Assembly: GCA_017882065.1 (NCBI GenBank)
Contig: JADGQD010000042.1
Location: 1 to 12,394, forward strand
DNA from: Anaerolineales bacterium
Lineage (GTDB): Bacteria; Chloroflexota; Anaerolineae; Anaerolineales; Villigracilaceae
Length of the DNA: 12,394 nucleotides
Direction: 5' to 3'
Below, in pieces: positions 6,972 to 12,394 of this stretch. The notes beneath the pieces were generated by a model that had not been told where the DNA came from, made no database searches, and saw only the letters and a list, made by a program, of their open reading frames with translations. The translations under genes were made by a program, and so were the position numbers. Numbering within the stretch: the first letter of the stretch is position 1; each line of letters opens with the position of its first letter.

Positions 6972-6973
6972 CC

Positions 6974-8149
6974 ATGCGCCCCTTCACTGATCGCGTCATT
7001 CCTCTCCGACCCGAAGGCGCCTATGCCGTCCTCGCCCAGGCCCAGGCCCTCGAAGCCCAGGGACGAAAGATCGTCCATCTCGAAATCGGCCAACCCGACT
7101 TTCCCACACCAGCTCATGTCAGCGAAGCCGGGATCGCCGCCATCCGTCTCGGGAAAACCAAATATACTCCTCCGGCGGGAATCCCCCAATTCCGCGAGAT
7201 CATTGCAGACTATGCCGGACGCCAGCGCGGGCTGAAAATTGACCCCGCGCAAGTAGTCGTCGGCAGCGGCTCCAAGCCCGGACTCTTCTTCCCGACCCTG
7301 GCTCTGGTTGCGCCGGGCGACGAGGCGCTTTACCCCGACCCCGGTTTCCCGACCTACGAGGCCATGATCCGCGTGGCAGGCGGGATTCCGGTCCCGGTGC
7401 AACTGCGCGAAGAAAACCAATTCTCCTTCGACCTAGGTGTTTTCGATGCAAAGATATCCGACCGGACGAAACTGATCGTCCTGAACTCACCCGGCAACCC
7501 AACCGGCGGCGTTATCCCGCTCGAAGACCTGAAACACATCGCTGAAAAGGCCCGCAAACACAACTGCTGGGTGCTCTCGGACGAAATCTACACTCAACTG
7601 GTCTACGACGGCACGACGGCCCACAGCATCGCCGAAGTGGACGGGATGCTCGAGCGTACGGTCATCGCGGACGGGTTCTCAAAAACCTATTCGATGACCG
7701 GCTGGCGGCTGGGCTACATGATCGCCCCGCTCGCTTTGGCCGAGCGGCTGGAACTGCTTATGACCCACGCCACCGGCTGTACTGCCGCCTTTACCCAGTT
7801 CGCCGGAATGGAGGCCCTGACCGGTCCGCAGGATTTCGTGGCTGAAATGGTGACCGAATACCAGCGCCGCCGCGACCGCATGCTGGAACTGGTCAACGCC
7901 ATCCCCGGCGTCTGTGCGCAGAAGCCGCAGGGTGCATTTTACGTTTTCCCGAATGTCAAATCGTATGGATTGAGTTCAAAGGAAATTGCCATCCGCCTGA
8001 TTAACGAGGCGGGCGTGGCGGTGCTGGCCGGAACCGACTTCGGCGCGGGCGGCGAGGGCTATATCCGGCTGGTGTACGCCGTCTCGATGGAGATGATTGA
8101 GGAGGGGGTGGAAAAGATCGCCGCGTGGTTCAAGTCGCTGAAACGGTAA
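6974..8149 (+). CDS. Class I/II pyridoxal-phosphate aminotransferase (AspC-like)
   Basis: The 391-residue product is a cytoplasmic fold-type I aminotransferase. IGQPDFPTP (38-46) and KYTPPAGIPQFREIIA (63-78) are the substrate-side motifs. SGSKPGLFF (98-106) binds cofactor phosphate. NSPGNPTGG (171-179) has Asn176, SDEIYTQLVYDG (202-213) has Asp203, which pairs with the pyridine nitrogen, and GFSKTYSMTGWRLGY (234-248) has Lys237, the Schiff-base lysine. Arg366 in YIRLVYA is the likely carboxylate-binding arginine. The frame is open upstream to an ATG at 6800, but that extension lies in the preceding gene and is unlike the family; MRPFTDRVIPLRPEGA at 6974 matches normal N-termini. There is no Shine-Dalgarno, so translation is probably coupled across the 2-bp gap. 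Aspartate, alanine or an aromatic amino acid are all possible substrates. Confidence 0.92.
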   Translation: MRPFTDRVIPLRPEGAYAVLAQAQALEAQGRKIVHLEIGQPDFPTPAHVSEAGIAAIRLGKTKYTPPAGIPQFREIIADYAGRQRGLKIDPAQVVVGSGSKPGLFFPTLALVAPGDEALYPDPGFPTYEAMIRVAGGIPVPVQLREENQFSFDLGVFDAKISDRTKLIVLNSPGNPTGGVIPLEDLKHIAEKARKHNCWVLSDEIYTQLVYDGTTAHSIAEVDGMLERTVIADGFSKTYSMTGWRLGYMIAPLALAERLELLMTHATGCTAAFTQFAGMEALTGPQDFVAEMVTEYQRRRDRMLELVNAIPGVCAQKPQGAFYVFPNVKSYGLSSKEIAIRLINEAGVAVLAGTDFGAGGEGYIRLVYAVSMEMIEEGVEKIAAWFKSLKR

Positions 8150-8174
8150 CAGGTTCTGGATCCGAAAAGATTCG

Positions 8175-8212
8175 AAAAGGGCCGGAGACGGGTTTCGCCT
8201 CCGGCCCTTTTT
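8175..8212. terminator. Strong bidirectional intrinsic terminator
   Basis: AAAAGGGCCGGAG (8175-8187) and CTCCGGCCCTTTT (8199-8211) form a perfect 13-bp stem with an 11-base loop. Five T residues (8208-8212) follow on the plus strand, and the four A residues at the left arm give TTTT on the minus strand. It lies between two convergent stops, 25 bp after the aminotransferase and 14 bp beyond the transporter stop, so it should end both transcripts. Confidence 0.93.
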
Positions 8213-8226
8213 ATCTCTTCGATGGT

Positions 8227-9600
8227 TCAGGCGTTCTTCACTTCATAAGCCCTGACGTCCTCCACCGCTTTCTTCACGTTGACGATGGGCAGGATAATCA
8301 GACCCATCACGAAGAAGAAAATCAGCGAGAGGATGGCCGGGCGCAGACTGCCGAAAACCTGGTTCATCAACCCGAACAGCAGCGGCCCGATCCATGAAGT
8401 ACCGCGCTCGCTGATTTCGTAGAAGGAATAGTACTCCGCATGCTTGCCGGAGGGGATAATCTGGGCATAGAGACTGCGGCTGATGGCCTGCGAGCCGCCC
8501 ATCACGAGCGCAATGAATGCGCCCATGATGAAGAATTCGAGCACCCGGCTTTCGCCCTTCAATCCAAAATAGGCATAAATCACAACACCCGCCCAGATAA
8601 CCAGGCTGACGATGATTGAGCGCTTGGCACCCACCCAGTAGGCGAGCTTGCCCCACAACAGCGCACCAAAGAACGCCATGAACTGGATCATCAGGATGAC
8701 AATGATCAACGTGGACTGATCCATACCCACCCCACCGCGGATAAGCGGAGCGGCCGCGAAAGTGGACGAGACTGCGATCACTGTCTGGATGCCGTCGTTG
8801 TAGAGGAAGTAGGCCAGCAGATATTTGAGTGTTTCGGGGAAATTCTTCATTTCCTTGACCGTACTCCACAACTGTCTGAAGCCCACCCTGGCGTAAGTCT
8901 CACCTTTCGGCAACTGCTTTACGGCATGACGAGCCCGCAGGCGCACCCAGGTGAAGAATGAGAAACTCAACCACCAGATACCCGCTGAAGCCAGGTTGAT
9001 GCGAATCGCCAGGGGTTGGGGGACACCCAGTTTGTCGCTGAACATGTAAAAAGCCAGGTTGAGGATGAGCAGCAACCCATCACCCAAGTACCCCATTGCC
9101 CAACCATAGGAGGAGACCCGGTCACGCTGGTCTTCGCTGGCAATGTCGGGAAGATAAGAGTTGTAGAATACCATTGCCGCGCCGAAGGCCAGGTTGGCAA
9201 CGATGAACAAAAGTCCGCCCAGCCACCAGACCGGGGCGGTGGTGAAAAACATCAGGATGGTCGCGATGGCACCTATGGTGGCGAACAATTGCATCATCTG
9301 CTTGCGGCGGTGGGAATAATCTGCAATCGCGCCCAGGATGGGCAGGAAGAGCACCTGCATCCCGACGGATAATGAGATACAGTACGGAAAAAATGAATCC
9401 GGAGCAATCGGGATTCCCAGTATGCGAGCCACACCGTCCTGGCTGGCAATGGCCGCTTTCTGGGCAAGGTTAGCCAGGTACGGCCCCAGGAATACGGTCC
9501 CGACAGTAGTGCTGAAAGCCGAGTTGGCCCAATCGTACATCGCCCAGCCGAAGATTTCACGCTTGTCATTGACCTTTGGACCTTCTGCTGCAATTTCCAT
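8227..9600 (-). CDS. MFS transporter, UMF1 / Atg22-like family
   Basis: The 457-residue integral membrane protein has the signature AMYDWANSAFSTTV (residues 20-33) of the UMF1/Atg22-like branch of the major facilitator superfamily. GAIADYSHRRKQ (90-101) is the loop 2-3 motif A. YNSYLPDIA (146-154), YFLYNDGIQTV (264-274), GGSQAISRSLYAQIIP (368-383) and EYYSFYEISERGTSWIGP (389-406) are further family motifs. About 12 hydrophobic segments can be counted, for example near 80-94, 105-121, 126-144, 175-187, 203-217, 295-315, 328-345, 354-369, 400-414 and 422-440. Yeast Atg22 exports amino acids from vacuoles; the bacterial substrate is unknown. AGGAGG lies 4 bases before the ATG. The gene has its own promoter at 9661-9689 and ends at the shared terminator. 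Confidence 0.9.
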   Translation of the reverse strand: MEIAAEGPKVNDKREIFGWAMYDWANSAFSTTVGTVFLGPYLANLAQKAAIASQDGVARILGIPIAPDSFFPYCISLSVGMQVLFLPILGAIADYSHRRKQMMQLFATIGAIATILMFFTTAPVWWLGGLLFIVANLAFGAAMVFYNSYLPDIASEDQRDRVSSYGWAMGYLGDGLLLILNLAFYMFSDKLGVPQPLAIRINLASAGIWWLSFSFFTWVRLRARHAVKQLPKGETYARVGFRQLWSTVKEMKNFPETLKYLLAYFLYNDGIQTVIAVSSTFAAAPLIRGGVGMDQSTLIIVILMIQFMAFFGALLWGKLAYWVGAKRSIIVSLVIWAGVVIYAYFGLKGESRVLEFFIMGAFIALVMGGSQAISRSLYAQIIPSGKHAEYYSFYEISERGTSWIGPLLFGLMNQVFGSLRPAILSLIFFFVMGLIILPIVNVKKAVEDVRAYEVKNA

Positions 9601-9660
9601 ACTGCCTCCTGTAAGAATTATTTAATGAAAGAACCCCTGCCAACGGAAGGAGTTGCACGG

Positions 9661-9689
9661 ATTATTACCGCCCTTGCTCCGCTTGACAA
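9661..9689 (-). promoter_or_regulatory. Sigma70-type promoter of the MFS transporter gene
   Basis: On the minus strand TTGTCA (9689-9684, 5/6 to consensus) is followed after exactly 17 bases by AATAAT (9666-9661, 5/6). Transcription would begin near 9654, giving a leader of about 54 bases that includes the AGGAGG ribosome binding site. This is one of the two best promoters in the window. Confidence 0.7.
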
Positions 9690-9760
9690 AGTCATAGTAT
9701 TCGCAACGACACACTATAAGTTTAATAATTGTGGCAGTACATAAATTATGGATAAGGCTT

Positions 9761-9863
9761 GTAGTAGCGACTTCCCTAACACCGACCGCCAGGGCAGGTG
9801 TAGTCGCTTTTTTCCCGGGAGATGGACGGCTGCCCCCTCCGGGGATGATAAAGCCGTCACTAC
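9761..9863. repeat. Compound palindromic repeat element in the 9601-9907 spacer
   Basis: Two hairpins sit side by side. AGCGACT (9766-9772) pairs with AGTCGCT (9802-9808), enclosing a second pairing ACACC (9779-9783) with GGTGT (9797-9801); six T residues (9808-9813) follow on the plus strand. GACGGCT (9825-9831) pairs with AGCCGTC (9852-9858) around CCCCTCCGGGG. The outer edges GTAGT (9761-9765) and ACTAC (9859-9863) are also complementary. The layout resembles a REP/BIME-like or MITE-remnant element. No plus-strand gene ends here, so the T-run is unlikely to be a normal terminator. Apart from this and the transporter promoter, I see nothing in 9601-9907. Confidence 0.6.
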
Positions 9864-9907
9864 GGTGTTTTTCGAATGGAAATTTGCCTCTGCATAACTG
9901 ATGTTAA

Positions 9908-11536
9908 TTATTTTTTTGCTGGCACTTTCGACATCGCATACTCTGCCAGGGCGGTGATGGTGAGGCTCGGGTTCACACCGGGATTGGCGGGCATGATCGA
10001 GCCGTCAATGATGTACATCCCAGGATAGTTATGCACTTCAAAGGCCTCGTCCACCACGCCCTCGGAGGCGTCCCTGCCAAACGGCACCCCGCCCAGAATG
10101 TGGGCGGTAGTCGGCAGGTCCAATAGATTTTCGCCAATCGAGCCGAGCGCGATCCCATTGGTGCGTTTCGCAAAGTCACGGGTCAACTCATGTGAGCCTT
10201 TCACCTGGGCGTAGATCTCGTAGCCAGGCTCACGCTCGGCCACCATGCCGCGGCGGAACAGCGTGAAGATACTGCGCCCCATGCGGAAGCGCATGCGGTT
10301 ATCGGCGTGCTGCATCACCAGCAGGATCGTCACGTTGTGCGCCCAGCCAGGCAGGATGAGGGCCTTTGCATAGTCAAGCGGGTGGGTGATGGCCCAGCCC
10401 AGGAAACGGAAAATGCGCACGGGCACGCTCACGTCCGTGTCAATCAGGGGGGCGGCCAGGTAGCGCATCAGCGACGAACCGTCGGGGTAGCGCACCGGCT
10501 CGATGCGCGTGATCCTGTCAAGGTTATAGATGGACGAGATCGAGACGCCCTCCGAGTAGTTGATATCCGACTTCCTTGCCATCGCTCCCAGTAGCGCTTC
10601 AGAGTTGGTGCGCACCATGTCGCCGAGCCGAGGCGACAAATTAGGCAGGGACTGGGTCTCATCACGTAAACGGAGCAGCAGCTTGAGGGTGCCCATTACG
10701 CCGCCAGACAGGATCACGGCTCCGGCCCGCACCCGCTGGCGGGTCCCGTTCAAGAAGCGGGTGCTCGTCTGGTAGGAGACTTCGTAAAGCGCCTCGCCCC
10801 GCCCCCTTTGGGGGTGCTTCGCGAGAAGAGGGGTTGGGTTGAGGGGACGAATATCCACCACTTCTGATTCCGCAACGACCTTAGCCCCGTTCTTTTCTGC
10901 AAAATATAGGTAGTTCTTGGGGAGCGTGTTCTTGGCATTGTACCGGCATCCGACCATGCAGGCGCCGCAGTGCCGGCATCCCGCCCGCCCGGGGCCTTCA
11001 CCGCCGAAGTACGGGTCGGGGACAGGCACACCTGCCTCCCCAAAATACGCGCCAACGTCGGTGGCGCGGAAAGTTGCGCCCATGCCGGCCTCTTCGGCCA
11101 TCGTGCGCAAGAGTTCATCGGCCTTCCAAAGTTTGGGATTGCGCGCCACGCCGAGCATTTTCCTGGCGGTCTCATAATGCGGCTTGAGCACTTTCCCCCA
11201 GGCGACGGGTGTGTTCCAGGGGGGCGTGGCGAAGGTCTCGTCGGTGGGGATCTCGAGCACGTTGGCGTAGCCCAGGCTCCCGCCGCCGACGCCCGCCCCG
11301 TGCAGCACCATTGCGCCTTTGAGAATGCTTATCTGCAGGATGCCATAGGCGCGGATGACCGGCATCCATAGATATTTCCAGAACTGCCAGTTGGTTTTGG
11401 CGAAATCCTGATCGCGGACACGCCTGCCTTTTTCAAGTACGAGGACGGAGTACCCCTTTTCGGTCAGCCGCATGGCAGAAACGGAACCGCCGAAGCCGGA
11501 ACCGATAATAACAAAATCATAATCCTTTTGCTCCAT
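9908..11536 (-). CDS. GMC-family FAD oxidoreductase, cholesterol-oxidase (ChoD)-like
   Basis: The 542-residue flavoprotein starts MEQKDYDFVIIGSGFGGS, with the FAD-binding GxGxxG at 12-17. HGAGVGGGSLGYANV (79-93) is the second flavin motif. Cys187, Cys190, Cys193 and Cys197 form CxxCxxCxxxC, followed by YNAKNTLPKNYL. ILSGGVMGT (275-283) is the GMC strand. At the C-terminus, His479 (AHILGG) and Asn522 (NPGVNPSLTITALAE) are the usual active-site pair, and IIDGSIMPANP binds FAD. It probably oxidises an alcohol or sterol-like substrate; which one is unknown. The frame is open to an ATG at 11629, but that would overlap the HIT gene by 35 bp, whereas the ATG at 11536 has GGAG 5 bases upstream and fits the family. 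Residues about 231-248 look like an inserted repeat peptide. There is no signal peptide. It lies 58 bp downstream of the HIT gene. Confidence 0.88.
   Translation of the reverse strand: MEQKDYDFVIIGSGFGGSVSAMRLTEKGYSVLVLEKGRRVRDQDFAKTNWQFWKYLWMPVIRAYGILQISILKGAMVLHGAGVGGGSLGYANVLEIPTDETFATPPWNTPVAWGKVLKPHYETARKMLGVARNPKLWKADELLRTMAEEAGMGATFRATDVGAYFGEAGVPVPDPYFGGEGPGRAGCRHCGACMVGCRYNAKNTLPKNYLYFAEKNGAKVVAESEVVDIRPLNPTPLLAKHPQRGRGEALYEVSYQTSTRFLNGTRQRVRAGAVILSGGVMGTLKLLLRLRDETQSLPNLSPRLGDMVRTNSEALLGAMARKSDINYSEGVSISSIYNLDRITRIEPVRYPDGSSLMRYLAAPLIDTDVSVPVRIFRFLGWAITHPLDYAKALILPGWAHNVTILLVMQHADNRMRFRMGRSIFTLFRRGMVAEREPGYEIYAQVKGSHELTRDFAKRTNGIALGSIGENLLDLPTTAHILGGVPFGRDASEGVVDEAFEVHNYPGMYIIDGSIMPANPGVNPSLTITALAEYAMSKVPAKK
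10797..10846 (-). repeat. In-frame GC-rich repeat-like insertion inside the GMC gene
   Basis: On the minus strand this segment reads CCCCTCAACCCAACCCCTCT, then a C5-AAA-G5 hairpin (10802-10814), then GGGGCGAGG. It encodes PLNPTPLLAKHPQRGRGE between the normal strands VVDIR and YEVSYQ. The composition and the NPxP...GRGE peptide resemble dispersed CCTCACCCTAACCCC-type palindromic repeats that I recall from many bacterial genomes. Confidence 0.45.
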
Positions 11537-11594
11537 GTTTGCTCCACTGGCGAACGGGATTTTGGTTCGGATTTTTACGCAGAACCCTGTGAAA

Positions 11595-12074
11595 TCAACA
11601 ACTATCCCAGGCGAGGCGGAGGCGAGCATAAGTATCTTCCAGCGCCTCGGGCATCACTTTTGTTTCGGCCAGCGTCATCATGAAATTGGTGTCGCCGGTC
11701 CAGCGCGGCACCACATGGATGTGGACGTGTCCGGCAACTCCCGCTCCAGCGGCTTCGCCGATATTCGCACCGACATTGAAGGCGTCCGGATGGTATACGC
11801 TGCGAAGCACACCCATTCCCCGGGTTGCCAGTTCCATCATTTCGGCGCGCGTTTCCGCCTCCAGATCTTCGAGCGAGTTCCGGTGCTCGTTGGCGACCAC
11901 CAGCATATGACCGGTGGTATAAGGGAAGCGATTCAGAATGACAAAACAGCGTTTTCCGCGGAAAATGACCAGATCATCGGGACCATCGGCCTCTTTCTGT
12001 ACATCGCAGAATACGCAACCTGCGGTCTTCGTTTCGACAAATTTCATGCGCCAGGGCGCCCAGAGCCGTTTCAT
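11595..12074 (-). CDS. HIT-family protein, diadenosine-tetraphosphate phosphorylase-like
   Basis: The 159-residue cytoplasmic protein carries the histidine triad HVHIHVVPRW (His116, His118, His120), where the middle His120/His118 region attacks the alpha-phosphate of nucleotides. The N-terminus KRLWAPWRMKFV followed by GCVFC (Cys20, Cys23) is typical of the HIT branch that includes mycobacterial Ap4A phosphorylase. With His64 and His116, the two cysteines would form the structural zinc site. NRFPYTTGHMLVV (48-60) and NVGANIGEAAGAGVAGH (100-116) are the substrate-loop motifs. Length and motif order are normal. GAGG lies 4 bases before the ATG. The likely role is cleavage of dinucleoside polyphosphates or other nucleotide conjugates; exact substrate is not determined. 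It is probably co-transcribed with the GMC oxidoreductase downstream. Confidence 0.9.
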   Translation of the reverse strand: MKRLWAPWRMKFVETKTAGCVFCDVQKEADGPDDLVIFRGKRCFVILNRFPYTTGHMLVVANEHRNSLEDLEAETRAEMMELATRGMGVLRSVYHPDAFNVGANIGEAAGAGVAGHVHIHVVPRWTGDTNFMMTLAETKVMPEALEDTYARLRLAWDSC

Positions 12075-12082
12075 ATATCCTC

Positions 12083-12091
12083 ATTGTAGCA
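12083..12091 (-). promoter_or_regulatory. Possible extended -10 promoter of the HIT gene
   Basis: On the minus strand the bases read TGCTACAAT, fitting the extended -10 pattern TGn-TAnAAT, with no good -35. The start would be near 12076, only about 2 bases before the ATG at 12074. The GAGG ribosome-binding-like bases would then be outside the transcript, so either the transcript is near-leaderless or another promoter upstream is used. Confidence 0.3.
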
Positions 12092-12127
12092 AAGAAAAAT
12101 GCTATGGGAAGGCCCATTTCCGCTTGT

Positions 12128-12169
12128 TTGACAGTTGTAAACCAAAGCTAACTTTTGGATAGTTGACAG
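12128..12169. promoter_or_regulatory. Direct repeats TTGACAG and small inverted repeat upstream of xseA
   Basis: TTGACAG occurs at 12128-12134 and again at 12163-12169, 35 bp apart; the second is the -35 of the xseA promoter. Between them CCAAA (12142-12146) and TTTGG (12154-12158) form a small inverted repeat with a 7-base loop, placed just upstream of the -35. It could be an operator or chance. Confidence 0.25.
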
Positions 12170-12191
12170 TCTTTCCGAACAATAGTATTCT
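12163..12191 (+). promoter_or_regulatory. xseA: Sigma70-type promoter of xseA, leaderless start
   Basis: A perfect TTGACA (12163-12168) is followed after exactly 17 bases by TATTCT (12186-12191, 4/6). The expected start, 7 bases after the -10, falls on the A of the ATG at 12198. No Shine-Dalgarno sequence precedes that ATG, consistent with a leaderless mRNA. Confidence 0.65.
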
Positions 12192-12197
12192 CTAGAT

Positions 12198-12394
12198 ATG
12201 GAACAATTGGCGCTCTTTGATGCATCCCCTCGCTGGACCGTCACCGATCTGACGCGTCATCTACGCCAGTTACTGGAAGCCGACCCGGACTTGCAAGGGG
12301 TCTGGGTGCAGGGGGAAATCTCCAACCTGTCGCGACCATCCTCCGGTCACATTTATTTTACCCTGAAAGACAGCGGTGCTTCCCTGCGCTGTGT
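12198..12394 (+). CDS. xseA: Exodeoxyribonuclease VII large subunit, partial (C-terminus off the right edge)
   Basis: The frame is open from the ATG at 12198 to the window edge (65 complete codons). The start MEQLALFD is followed by WTVTDLTRHLRQLLEADPDL, then VWVQGEISNLSRPSSGHIYF and TLKDSGASLRCV, which is the N-terminal OB-fold, the DNA-binding domain of XseA. With the small subunit XseB it forms exonuclease VII, which degrades single-stranded DNA to oligonucleotides in the cytoplasm and acts in mismatch and damage repair. The nuclease core lies beyond the edge. The short leading segment MEQLALFD before the conserved domain is common in XseA proteins. The upstream promoter is spaced so that transcription begins at or beside the start codon. 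It is divergent from the HIT gene. Confidence 0.95.
   Translation, partial: MEQLALFDASPRWTVTDLTRHLRQLLEADPDLQGVWVQGEISNLSRPSSGHIYFTLKDSGASLRC

Noticed and set aside
6800..6973. 58-codon N-terminal extension of the aminotransferase
   Set aside because: The extension lies inside the transglutaminase-like gene, is Arg/Ser-rich and does not match aminotransferase N-termini; the ATG at 6974 does.
9683..9720. Plus-strand TTGACA with TATAAG downstream as a promoter
   Set aside because: The spacing is 26 bases, far from the usual 16-18, and no plus-strand gene follows. The same bases serve better as the minus-strand TTGTCA of the transporter promoter.
9766..9813. Stem plus T6 as an ordinary plus-strand terminator
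   Set aside because: No plus-strand gene lies upstream within reach; both flanking genes are on the minus strand.
11537..11629. 31-codon N-terminal extension of the GMC oxidoreductase
   Set aside because: It would overlap the HIT gene and lacks family similarity; the ATG at 11536 has GGAG at 5-base spacing directly before the FAD motif.
1..12394. CRISPR array, defence system, prophage, toxin-antitoxin or transposase
   Set aside because: No regularly spaced repeats of CRISPR size, no nuclease/helicase cluster, integrase or transposase motifs were found on either strand; the content is metabolic and envelope genes.

Overview
The window looks like a chromosomal segment of a Chloroflexota bacterium, most likely Anaerolineae or a relative. 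This is an inference from protein flavour: Pro/Thr-rich lipoproteins, a CapA subfamily with a GTTALVRG motif, UMF1-type transporter and ChoD-like GMC oxidoreductase. The genes are moderately GC-rich, and AT-rich intergenic spacers carry sigma70-like promoters. No tRNA, rRNA, CRISPR array, transposase or phage gene was seen. Almost all of the window is ordinary metabolic and envelope gene content.

Layout. (1) Positions 1-367, minus: the N-terminal part of a LysM lipoprotein that runs off the left edge. (2) Positions 368-550: a divergent spacer with a TATAAT box and two 10-bp palindromes that share an ACGT core. (3) Positions 551-3072, plus: a small YHS/TRASH metal-binding protein overlapping a ROK-family fructokinase-like sugar kinase by 4 bp, then an NAD(P)-binding atypical SDR, then a small Cys/His protein of unknown function. 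(4) Positions 3128-8212, plus: what looks like one closed transcription unit. It has a TATAAT box, five degenerate octamer repeats abutting the start codon, bifunctional formiminotransferase-cyclodeaminase (ftcD), a CapA-family lipoprotein (ATGA overlap), a transglutaminase-like protein (9-bp gap) and a class I/II aminotransferase (2-bp gap). It ends at a strong bidirectional terminator. (5) Positions 8227-9600, minus: a UMF1/Atg22-like MFS transporter with a good promoter at 9661-9689. (6) Positions 9601-9907: a spacer with that promoter and a compound palindromic repeat. (7) Positions 9908-12074, minus: a HIT-family nucleotide hydrolase/transferase followed by a ChoD-like GMC oxidoreductase. 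The oxidoreductase has a CxxCxxCxxxC cluster and an in-frame repeat-like insertion. (8) Positions 12198-12394, plus: the start of xseA (exonuclease VII large subunit), apparently leaderless, truncated by the right edge.

How the genes fit together. The ftcD unit joins one-carbon/histidine-glutamate chemistry, an aminotransferase and two proteins of uncertain role, but no hut gene is visible, so the shared purpose is unclear. HIT and the oxidoreductase are probably co-transcribed. I do not see a convincing new multi-gene system. The best leads are the CapA domain with substituted metal-site motifs, the Fe-S-like cluster in the oxidoreductase, the in-frame repeat insertion, the octamer array at the ftcD start, and leaderless or near-leaderless starts in the xseA/HIT spacer.
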